Shown: one piece after another, positions 14,568 to 22,900 of the stretch | Numbering within the stretch: position 1 is the stretch's first letter | Layout: each line of letters starts with the position of its first letter | Assembly (NCBI GenBank): GCA_947626935.1 | Contig: CANQUD010000016.1 | Span: 1 to 43,551, forward strand | From: an uncultured Clostridia bacterium | GTDB lineage: Bacteria; Bacillota; Clostridia; Christensenellales; Borkfalkiaceae | Length of the DNA: 43,551 nucleotides | Direction: 5' to 3' | Program-made: the position numbers and the translations under genes | The notes under the pieces: generated by a model | Told to the model about the DNA's origin: nothing | Seen by the model: only the letters and a program-made list of their open reading frames with translations | Database searches by the model: none

Positions 14568-14792
14568 GTGACGGTATGCGATCTGAAGCGAGGGGACACC
14601 GCCCTCGTGCTGTTCGTCTCGGGGGACGGAGCTGTCCGCGAGCGATTGAAAATCTTGGGCATTCATGCGGGCGCGAGAGTTCTTCTCCTCAAAACTTCCC
14701 TTCGGAGAAGGACCTTTCTCCTCGGGACGGGAAGCGGGAAAGTCGCGCTCGGGCGGAGCGTTGCGTCGGGGGTGAAGGTATGCAAGATGTAA
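14568..14792 (+). CDS. feoA: FeoA-family ferrous iron transport protein
   Basis: A 74-residue SH3-like FeoA protein, cytoplasmic partner of FeoB, with the family pattern RLKILGIHAGARVLLL. It appears to start at GTG (14568), only five bases after a terminator and without a visible ribosome-binding site. The family's normal N terminus fits this start well. It overlaps feoB by 13 bases. Expression may depend on read-through from the DUF378 gene or on a promoter I cannot see. Confidence 0.82.
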   Translation: MTVCDLKRGDTALVLFVSGDGAVRERLKILGIHAGARVLLLKTSLRRRTFLLGTGSGKVALGRSVASGVKVCKM

Positions 14793-16567
14793 AAATTCTC
14801 CTCGTCGGCAACCCGAACGCGGGGAAGAGCACCCTCTTCAACCGCCTCACGAAGGGACACGCCAAGGTGGGGAACTGGCACGGCGTCACGGTGGGGGCGA
14901 CAGAGCGGCATGCTACGCTCGGCGGGAGAAAGTATCTCGTCTGCGATCTCCCGGGGATCTATTCCCTCGACAGCATGAGCATGGAAGAAAAGGTCTCCCG
15001 CGACATCATCGTTTCCGAGCGGGACGCCTTCTTGTTGTTCGTCGTCGAATGCGCGGGGATCCGAAGGGCGTTGCCTCTCTTTTTCTCCCTCTCGGAAGGG
15101 CGCAGGGCGGCGGTCGTGCTGACGAAGAGAAAGCAGCTTCTCCGCGCGGGCGGGAAGATCGATAAAGAGGGGCTTTCCGCGCATTTGGGCGTCCCCGTTC
15201 TCTATGCCGAGGAGAAGGGCTTTAAGGAAAAACTTGCACATATTGTCGAAAAAACGCAGCCCCTCGGGCAAAAGAGGGCGCTTTCTGCCGATTTTCCCGA
15301 CGGCGTTTTCGTGCCGCCGCGCGAGGGGCTGTCACGCGCCGACAGACTGCTCCTGAACGGCTTTTTCTGTGTCCCGCTCTTCCTCTTTCTCATGCTCCTC
15401 GTGTTCTTTCTGACCTTTGCGCCCCACCTTATGGGGGACACGATGAAGGGAGCGATCGAGGACTTTTTCGGAGAATTTTTGGGGAGCTTTGCCGCGCGGA
15501 TCCCGTCTCCCGTCGTCCGCTCCCTCGTCAAAGACGGCATTTTGAACGGTCTCGGCAGCGTCCTCTGTTTCCTGCCGCAGATCGCCATGCTCTATCTCTT
15601 TCTGACCGTCATGGAAGAGAGCGGGCTGTTGAGCCGTCTCGCCTATCTGACGGACGGCGTCTTTTCCAAAGTCGGACTCAACGGAAGGGCGGTATTTTCC
15701 CTTCTCATGGGATTCGGATGCACCGCCGCGGCTGTTTTGACGACGCGCGGTCTCGACGACAAGAAAATGCAGAAAAGGGCGATCCTGTGCCTTCCCTACA
15801 TTCCGTGCAGCGCAAAACTGCCCGTCTTTCTGACGCTCGCCTCTTCCTTTTTCGAAGATCCCTTTCCCGCCGTCGTCCTGCTCTATTTCATCGGCGTCCT
15901 GTTTTCCTTCGCCGTCGCGCGGCTCCTCAGGGGGAAACGACCCGTCTTTTTGATGGAACTCGCCCCGCTTCAGCTTCCCGACCCCGTTTTTGTCCTCAAA
16001 AGCTTGCTCTTTCAGCTCAAACAGTTTATAATAAAGACAGCGACGGTGATCCTGTGTTTTCTCCTTCTCTCGTGGATGCTCTCCTCGTTCGACTTCTCCT
16101 TTCATCTCGTCTCCGCGGAGAACAGCATGCTCGCCGCGGTCTGCGGCGGACTCAAGTGGCTGTTCGCGCCCGCGGGAATGGGGGACTGGCGGATCGCCTA
16201 TGCCGCCCTTTCGGGGCTTGTCGCCAAGGAGAACGTCGCAGGCGCCATCCGCATGTTCTTCGGGGAATTTCCCTACGGAGAGGGGAGCGCCGCGGCATTT
16301 GCCGTGTTCATGCTCACCTGTTCGCCCTGCGTTTCGGCAGTCGCCGCGACGGCGAGGGAAGTCGGCTGGAAACGTGCCGCGCTCTATGCCGCCGTCCAGA
16401 CGGGAACAGCCCTGCTCCTCTGCTATCTGACCTACTTTCTCCGGCAGGGCGGCGCTGTCTATGTCCTGCTTGCCGCCTTTCCGCTCATTGCATTTTTCCT
16501 TGTGAGGGATCTCATTGAAAACGTGCACCGTACAAGAAAAAAACACGCTCAAAAAGTTCACGGATGA
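14780..16567 (+). CDS. feoB: FeoB-family ferrous iron transporter
   Basis: A 595-residue Fe(II) transporter with an N-terminal GTPase domain and polytopic membrane part. Visible: P-loop GNPNAGKST (10-18), G2 in GVTV, G3 DLPG, and membrane motifs GFGCTAAAVLTTR and PYIPCSAKLPVF, the latter with the conserved Cys-Ser. The G4 guanine-specificity motif (NxxD) is not present; the matching place reads LTKRKQL. It is shorter than many FeoB proteins. The start at 14780 is chosen for the direct entry into the P-loop strand and GGGGGTGA upstream; a frame-open upstream part is feoA in another frame. Substrate inferred from family. Confidence 0.88.
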   Translation: MQDVKILLVGNPNAGKSTLFNRLTKGHAKVGNWHGVTVGATERHATLGGRKYLVCDLPGIYSLDSMSMEEKVSRDIIVSERDAFLLFVVECAGIRRALPLFFSLSEGRRAAVVLTKRKQLLRAGGKIDKEGLSAHLGVPVLYAEEKGFKEKLAHIVEKTQPLGQKRALSADFPDGVFVPPREGLSRADRLLLNGFFCVPLFLFLMLLVFFLTFAPHLMGDTMKGAIEDFFGEFLGSFAARIPSPVVRSLVKDGILNGLGSVLCFLPQIAMLYLFLTVMEESGLLSRLAYLTDGVFSKVGLNGRAVFSLLMGFGCTAAAVLTTRGLDDKKMQKRAILCLPYIPCSAKLPVFLTLASSFFEDPFPAVVLLYFIGVLFSFAVARLLRGKRPVFLMELAPLQLPDPVFVLKSLLFQLKQFIIKTATVILCFLLLSWMLSSFDFSFHLVSAENSMLAAVCGGLKWLFAPAGMGDWRIAYAALSGLVAKENVAGAIRMFFGEFPYGEGSAAAFAVFMLTCSPCVSAVAATAREVGWKRAALYAAVQTGTALLLCYLTYFLRQGGAVYVLLAAFPLIAFFLVRDLIENVHRTRKKHAQKVHG

Positions 16568-17342
16568 CACCTTTGCACAGGCATCCTTCTTCTTCCGCAC
16601 CCTTCTCAAGGAGAGGAACATCCGCGTCAACGGAAAACGGGTAAATTGCGACATGCCCCTCGAAGAAGGGGACGTCGTGCAGTATTTTCTGACCCCCGTG
16701 CAGGAGAAAAAGCCCGCCTTTTCGATTCTTTACGAGGATGAGAATGTCGTCGTCGCCGACAAGGAGAGCGGCGTCAATTCCGAAGCCGTCTTTTCGGCGC
16801 TCTGCGAGGAACATGAGACTTACTTCATCCACCGTCTCGACAGGAATACCGAGGGTGTCCTCATCTTTGCGAAAAATGAAGAGGCGGAGCGGGAACTTCT
16901 CGCCTGCTTCCGCGAGCGAATGGCAAAAAAGGTCTACCTCGCCGCCGTTTTGGGCAGCATGGATCCCCGCAGCGGGACGGAAGAAGCCTACCTCTTGAAG
17001 GATGAAGTCTCTTCCACGGTACATATCTCGAGGGAAAAGATCGGCGAAAAGATCGTCACCGAATACGAGACGGTCGAAGAATGCGGCGGCGCGAGTCTTC
17101 TCCGCATCACCCTGCATACGGGCAAGACGCACCAGATCCGTGCCCACCTCGCCTTCCTGCATCATCCCGTCTTGGGGGACGAAAAGTACGGCGACAGCGC
17201 AGCCAACCGCCGCCTTCATTTGACACGGCAGAGACTTCTCTCCAAGGAATTGACCCTCTTTCCCGAGGGTAACCTCGCATATCTTGGCGGAAAGACCTTT
17301 TCTTCACCGAAAAATTTGCAAATTCCCACGGAAAACGCTTGA
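16515..17342 (+). CDS. RluA-family pseudouridine synthase
   Basis: A 275-residue enzyme that would convert uridine to pseudouridine in rRNA or tRNA. A short S4-like RNA-binding segment (about 25-58, with NIRVNGKRVN) precedes the catalytic domain. The signature HRLDRNTEGVLIFAKN carries the catalytic Asp, and KTHQIRAHLAFLHHPVLGDEKYG is the usual C-terminal motif, quoted here in part as HQIRAHLAFLHHPVLGD. The start appears to be TTG at 16515, with GAGGG six bases upstream, inside the end of feoB (53-bp overlap). Target site not assignable. Confidence 0.85.
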   Translation: MKTCTVQEKNTLKKFTDDTFAQASFFFRTLLKERNIRVNGKRVNCDMPLEEGDVVQYFLTPVQEKKPAFSILYEDENVVVADKESGVNSEAVFSALCEEHETYFIHRLDRNTEGVLIFAKNEEAERELLACFRERMAKKVYLAAVLGSMDPRSGTEEAYLLKDEVSSTVHISREKIGEKIVTEYETVEECGGASLLRITLHTGKTHQIRAHLAFLHHPVLGDEKYGDSAANRRLHLTRQRLLSKELTLFPEGNLAYLGGKTFSSPKNLQIPTENA

Positions 17343-17357
17343 CAGCGTTTTTCTTTT
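17332..17357 (+). terminator. Terminator overlapping the arsR promoter
   Basis: AAAACGCT (17332-17339) pairs with AGCGTTTT (17344-17351), loop TGAC, with a T-rich tail. The loop and stem contain the TTGACA -35 box of the next operon. Confidence 0.75.
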
Positions 17358-17367
17358 ATGGTAATAT
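17339..17367 (+). promoter_or_regulatory. Promoter of the arsR-P1B ATPase operon
   Basis: TTGACA (17339-17344), 17-bp spacer, TAATAT (17362-17367). The -10 overlaps the operator that follows. Confidence 0.8.
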
Positions 17368-17385
17368 ATGAACAGTTATTCATAT
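17366..17385. promoter_or_regulatory. ArsR/CadC-type operator
   Basis: ATATGAACAGTTATTCATAT has seven-base inverted arms (ATATGAA/TTCATAT). It resembles the ATATGAACA-type operators of CadC/CzrA repressors, and covers the -10 edge and transcription start. Confidence 0.75.
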
Positions 17386-17403
17386 ATTGATACGGAGGCT
17401 TTC

Positions 17404-17754
17404 ATGACAGTCTGTACCCATGAAGAAGAACACAAGCTCGCGTCCGAGCGGGCAAAGGCGAACATGCCGAGAGAGGAGGACGTCGCCCGCGTGGCGTCCA
17501 CGTTCAAGTCCATTTCCGAGCCTTGCCGCCTCAAGATCCTCTTTGCCCTGCGGCAGGGGGAACTGTGCGTCCTGCACATCGTCGAAGCGGTCGGCGGCAC
17601 GCAGAGCGCCGTCTCCCACCAGCTGCGGCTTCTGAAGGCGAGCGGCGTTGTCAAGGCGAGAAGGGACGGGCAGAACATCCTCTACTCCCTCGACGACGAA
17701 CACGTCCTCGCCGTCCTCGAACTCGCGTGTGCGCACCTTCACTGTCATATATAA
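17404..17754 (+). CDS. CadC/CzrA-like ArsR-family metal-sensing repressor
   Basis: A 116-residue winged-helix repressor that releases DNA on binding a divalent heavy metal. Helix-turn-helix: VGGTQSAVSHQLRLLKASGVV. Candidate metal ligands are the N-terminal Cys (MTVCTHEEEH), the ELCVLH segment matching the CadC alpha-3 Cys region with one Cys only, and a C-terminal D-x-H...H-x-H-C-H cluster matching the alpha-5 zinc site. The start at 17404 is preferred because ACGGAGG precedes it; the in-frame ATG at 17368 lies in the operator. It is followed nine bases later by the exporter it should control. Confidence 0.88.
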   Translation: MTVCTHEEEHKLASERAKANMPREEDVARVASTFKSISEPCRLKILFALRQGELCVLHIVEAVGGTQSAVSHQLRLLKASGVVKARRDGQNILYSLDDEHVLAVLELACAHLHCHI

Positions 17755-17763
17755 GGAGAAATT

Positions 17764-19839
17764 ATGGATAAAGTCATCAAGATCCGCGGGCTGGACTGCG
17801 CCGCCTGTGCGGCGGAACTCGGCGAAGAGTTAGAGTCGATCGACGGCATTTCCCACGCTACAGCGGATTTCATCAACCAACGCGTCAGCCTCTCCTATGA
17901 GAGTGCGGAAGCATTTGACAGGGCGATCGACGTCATCTCCCATTTCGAGGAAGTGGAGATCGTCGACGGCAACGCCCCCGAGAAGAAGGAGAGCCATCTC
18001 AAGGAGATCGTCTCTATTGCGGTCTCCGCGGTGTTCTTCGTCGCGGGACTCATCTTTACACTGTTCTTTGACAGCGGGGAACGCTGGGCTTTTGCCCTCG
18101 GCGTGAGTTTCTGGCTCGTCTCTTTCCTCGCCGCGGGCTGGGAAGTTGCCGTGAATGCGGGAAAGAATGCCGTCCGCGCCTTCAAAGACGGCTTTCATCC
18201 TTCCGTTCTGCTCGACGAAAACCTGCTCATGCTCATCGCCGCGATCGGCGCGATCGCAATCGGTGAATCTATGGAGGCTGCGGCGGTCGTCCTGCTCTAC
18301 CAGATCGGCGAACTTCTGCAGTCCCTTGCCGTCGGCTCCTCGCGGGGGGCGATCAAGCGCCTCATGGAGATGAAGAGCGAGATTGCCGTGCGTCTGATCG
18401 AGAACGGGCAGGAAGAAGTCGACCCCGAAATTCTGTGCGAGGGGGACATTCTCCTCATCCGCAAGGGCGATAAAGTGCCCGTCGACTGCGCCGTCACAGA
18501 GGGAGAGAGCGAGCTTGACACCAAGTCCCTGACGGGGGAGAGCTATCTCAAGGAGATCAAGGTCGGCGACGAAGTGCTTGCGGGCTGCGTCAACGAGGGG
18601 AACCCCTTCAAGGCACGCGTCCTTCGTCCCTATTCGGAGAGCGCCGTCGCAAAGATCATGGAACTCGTGGAAAATTCTTCCGCTTCCAAGGCGAAACCCG
18701 AAAAGTTCATCACGAAATTCGCCCGCATCTACACGCCCGCCGTCGTGCTCCTCGCCGTGCTGATCGCCGTCATCCCGCCCCTGTTTCAGGAATACAACTT
18801 TGCGCTCTGGGTGGGACGGGCGCTCAACTTCCTCGTCATCTCCTGTCCCTGTGCGCTCATCATCTCTGTGCCGTTGACCTACTTTTCGGGCGTCGGTGCG
18901 CTTGCGCGGGCGGGCGTTCTGACGAAGGGCGCCGTCTACCTCGACAAGCTCGCTTCCGTCAAGGTCGCCGCCTTCGACAAGACGGGGACGCTCACCGAAG
19001 GGCAGTTCTCCGTTTCATCTGTCGTCGGCGGGGAGAAGGTGCTTTCCTATGCCGCGGCGGCGGAGAGAAATTCCTCTCACCCCTTGGCACAGGCATTTGC
19101 GAAAGTCGAGACGCCCTACACCGCCGAGCGTGCGGAGGAGATCGCGGGCATGGGTATCGCCTGTGACATCTGCGGGAGCCGCGTCCTCGTCGGCTCCGCC
19201 CGTCTCCTGCGCGAACGGGGCGTTGCGGTCGAAGAGGAAATTTCGGACACGGTCACGGTCTATGTCGCGGAAAACGGCGTCCTGCTCGGGCGGGTGGAGA
19301 TCGCGGACACGCTCCGCAGGAATGCGGCGGAAGCCCTCTCCGAACTCAAAAAACAGGGCGTCAAGAAGCTCGCCGTCCTTACGGGAGACAGCGAGGCGAG
19401 GGCGGAACAGTCCCTCAAGGGACTTCCCTTGGACGAGATCCACGCGCGGCTTCTTCCCGACGAAAAACCCGCCTGTGCCGCACGGCTGAAGGAAGAGGGG
19501 ACCCTGCTCTACGTCGGCGACGGCATCAATGACACTCCCGTCATGGCAATGAGCGACGTCTCCGCGGCGATGGGAGCCTTGGGGAGCGACGCGGCGATCG
19601 AGGCGAGCGACTTCGTGCTTGCGGGAGATGACCTCTCCGCGCTCGCAAAGGCGATCAAGGGAGCGAAAAAGACGCGCAGGATCGTCACGGAAAACATCGT
19701 TTTCTCGATCACGGTAAAGGTTGCCCTCATGATCCTGTCTCTCTTCGGCTTTATTCCGCTCTGGGCGGCTGTGCTCGGCGACGTCGGCGTAATGCTCCTC
19801 GCCGTCCTCAATTCTCTCCGCATGCGCACGTCCCTGTGA
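17764..19839 (+). CDS. cadA: P1B-type heavy-metal exporting ATPase (Zn/Cd/Pb type)
   Basis: A 691-residue membrane pump exporting divalent metals. One N-terminal heavy-metal-binding domain with GLDCAACA (Cys12, Cys15), the TGES actuator motif in LTGES, the membrane CPC motif (361-363), the phosphorylated Asp405 in DKTGTLT, the HP motif in SSHPLAQ, and GDGIND (585-590). The CPC motif with an ArsR regulator that has a zinc-type site argues for Zn/Cd/Pb rather than copper. AAGGAG precedes the start. Exact metal is inferred. Confidence 0.9.
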   Translation: MDKVIKIRGLDCAACAAELGEELESIDGISHATADFINQRVSLSYESAEAFDRAIDVISHFEEVEIVDGNAPEKKESHLKEIVSIAVSAVFFVAGLIFTLFFDSGERWAFALGVSFWLVSFLAAGWEVAVNAGKNAVRAFKDGFHPSVLLDENLLMLIAAIGAIAIGESMEAAAVVLLYQIGELLQSLAVGSSRGAIKRLMEMKSEIAVRLIENGQEEVDPEILCEGDILLIRKGDKVPVDCAVTEGESELDTKSLTGESYLKEIKVGDEVLAGCVNEGNPFKARVLRPYSESAVAKIMELVENSSASKAKPEKFITKFARIYTPAVVLLAVLIAVIPPLFQEYNFALWVGRALNFLVISCPCALIISVPLTYFSGVGALARAGVLTKGAVYLDKLASVKVAAFDKTGTLTEGQFSVSSVVGGEKVLSYAAAAERNSSHPLAQAFAKVETPYTAERAEEIAGMGIACDICGSRVLVGSARLLRERGVAVEEEISDTVTVYVAENGVLLGRVEIADTLRRNAAEALSELKKQGVKKLAVLTGDSEARAEQSLKGLPLDEIHARLLPDEKPACAARLKEEGTLLYVGDGINDTPVMAMSDVSAAMGALGSDAAIEASDFVLAGDDLSALAKAIKGAKKTRRIVTENIVFSITVKVALMILSLFGFIPLWAAVLGDVGVMLLAVLNSLRMRTSL

Positions 19840-19879
19840 CCGAATTTCCTAAAAAAATTTAGAATTTTTGCGCAAAAGA

Positions 19880-19908
19880 TTGACAGACTTTTTTGGGAAT
19901 GGTACAAT
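19880..19908 (+). promoter_or_regulatory. Promoter of the giant lipoprotein gene
   Basis: TTGACA (19880-19885), 17-bp spacer, TACAAT (19903-19908), leaving a leader of about 75 bases. Confidence 0.82.
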
Positions 19909-19988
19909 ATGTTTCGTTCTTTTTTTCGCCCGACAACGCTTGATTTGCAGGCGGAAATGGGGCGAAAAAGGTTCGTGAGGTGGAAAAA

Positions 19989-22900
19989 ATGAAGATCGGG
20001 AAGGCGTTTTCGGCGATGATCGCCACGCTGTTCCTGTTGGCGGCGGCGCTCTTTGCCGTCGGTTGTGACCTCGTCGTGTTCCGCGACGACGCGTCTTACG
20101 GCGTCTCTTTGGATGTGAACGACGATTCGCTCGGCGCCTGCACCCTTTCCGCCGCAAATGACGGGGAACTGTATCGGGCGGGGACTCCCGTCACCGTCTC
20201 CGTGGAGCCGAAAGAGGATTACGACGCCGTTGTCCTCGTCAACGGCAAAGAAGTCTCCTTGAGCGACTGCAAATACACCTTCGACGTCGAAGGCGAAACG
20301 TCCATCATTGTTTATTATTCTTATAAATACACCGTCCACGCCTATATCATGAAAGGGCGTGGCGTTGTCATTTTTTCGGACCCTGCGGACGGTTTTCGGT
20401 ATACGGAAGGAGAAGAAGTCGAAGTTTTGTTCCTTCCCGAGGACGGGTATGCTGTTCAGTCCGTCAAACAAAATGCGCAGCCGATCCGATTGGAACGCAA
20501 CCGCTACACGTTCAGAATGGAAGGACACAACTATTTCGGCGTGCAGTTTGCGGAAGCCGCTTCCGTCACTGTCGAAAACGACGAAACACGGGGCAAAGTG
20601 ACCCTCGACGGCTGGGAAGAGGGCGAATTTCTCTTTGCCGACGGCTCCGAGACCGAACTTGCCGTGACGCCGACAGAGGGGAACGAGGTCGCATCCGTCT
20701 GCCTGAACGGGAAAGAAGTGGCTCTTCGGGACGGAAGGGCGACGGTCAGGATCGAAAAGAACACGACGATCAGTGTCTATTACAATGTCAGGCACACCGT
20801 CTCTTTGCCCGACCCTGACACGTTGGCGGGCGGAAGAGTCTCCCTCGACAAATCCCCCGACGCGGACGGAATGTACCGCGAGGGAACAAGGCTCGTCCTT
20901 TCCCTCTTGCCCGATGAGGGCTACAGGGCGTATTCCGTCAGATTGAATGGGACCGATGTCCCGTTTTCAAGCGATAAGTGTACGTTTTTCGTCAAAGAGG
21001 ACACCGTCATCGAGGTCGTATTTCTGCCGATCTCGGAGATCGACCGCTACACCGTGACCGTCGTCTGCAGCGATGACGCGTACGGCTCCTACACGCTCAG
21101 CGAGCCGCCGCTGGACGGAACGTACGGCAGCGGCACCCGCCTGACGCTCACGGCAATTCCCGCCGAGGGGTATGAACTCCGCTATCTCCTTCTCAATGGC
21201 GAGAAGGTCGACCTCGGCGAAAACGAACTCTCATATACATTCACGGTCGATTCCGATGCCGTCTTTTATCTGAATTTCGCACCCATGTCGCGATTTATCG
21301 TCCGTCTTGAGCGATACGGGCTTGCAGAGGCGGGAGTTTCCGCCCGCCTGCAGGAGAGCATCTACGGCTCTTTGCGGGAAGAAGAGGACTATGCGGAAGC
21401 CTACTACTACGACGGGCAGGACGTCTCGATCTTCGTCGACGACACCGCTCTCGCGGGCGGCGCCGTGTTCTATTCCCTCAACGGGAGCAGGCGAAAACTT
21501 CTGCTTTCGGACAAGATCACCGTCAAGGCGGAGATCACGCGGAATGTCGTCAGCGTCTTTGTCGGCGAACCGACGAAGCCCGACGTGCGCTTCTCGCTCG
21601 GGGAAGGGGAGTCGGACGGCAAGGACCTCTACACGCTCTCCTATTCGAAGGGCTTCTACACGGTGACACTGAAAGATGGTCCCGCGCGGGAAGGCTTCCG
21701 CTTCACGGGCTGGAGCGTCACGCTCAACGGCATTTCCGTGACGTCCGACGGGCAGAATACTTTCTCCGTTCCCTATCAAGAGGGCGGGATGCGCGTCCGC
21801 GTCACAGCGGAGTGGGAAGAGACCGTCCGCCTTCAGATCGTCGGGAGCGAACACGGCGGCATCTCTCTTGCGGAAGGCGGGGAAGGGATCTACGACAAAG
21901 ATGTCTCTGTTTCCCTTCTCGTTCAGCCCGATGAGGGCTACAGAGTCAAGGAAATTGTCCTGTCATTCGGGGACGGGGAGCATGTCGTGACCCGTCCGAA
22001 CACCCTCGGTCCCGTCTCTCTGCAGGCGACTCTGACGAGGGATCTTGCCGTCTCTGCCGTATTTCAACAGATCTTTACCGTCGCTTTCACCGTGAAGAAC
22101 GGCACAGGATCCTTCTGCGAGGCGATTTTCCCCGACGGGACGTTCTGCCTCTATGACAGCGGAACGAACCGCTACACTCTCGATGCGGGGGACATCACCT
22201 TTTCGCTCCCGTCTCTCGGACGCCCGATCTCTTCCGTCTCCGTCGGCGGCGAACTTCTCCTTCCCGACGGGAGAGGAAACTATTCCTTTTATCTTGACGG
22301 GGACAGTCTCGTCGAGATCGCGCTCCTCTCCTCGTTTACGGTCCGCGTGAACGGCTCCGATCGGACGGACGGAACGCTCGATCACGGCAAGTTCTCGATG
22401 CGATGTGTCCCCGAAGAGGGGCAGCTGCAGGCGGAGCGGGCGGAATTCTACACGGGAACGGACGTTGTGTTGACCTTTACCGCCGACGACGGGTGCATGC
22501 TTGAGGCGTTGAACGACGGGACAGCAGAGCGGGACGTCATCGGAAAGACGCGCTATGAACTTCTCCTCGAGGATCTCTCGAGCGACCATGCCGTGACGGT
22601 GACCTTCTCCCTTCTCCCCGTCCTCGGCGAGACCTTCCCCGCAGAGGGAAGGGAGAACGGCGCCCCTGTGCAGGGCGCATGGAAGAATACGGACGAAGGG
22701 GACGGGCACACCCTCGTCATCGGGGAACACGGCATCGCCGTCAACGGCGACCTCGTCGGGGAACTCATCAAGAGCGGAACGGGCGGCGCGAGCGAGTACG
22801 GACTGACGACGCTGCACGGAAGAAGATACTCCCTTTCGTGGTTCGCGGAGAAGGAAGGCTACATTCTCTACCTGACAGAGAAACTTGCGGCGTACGCGAT

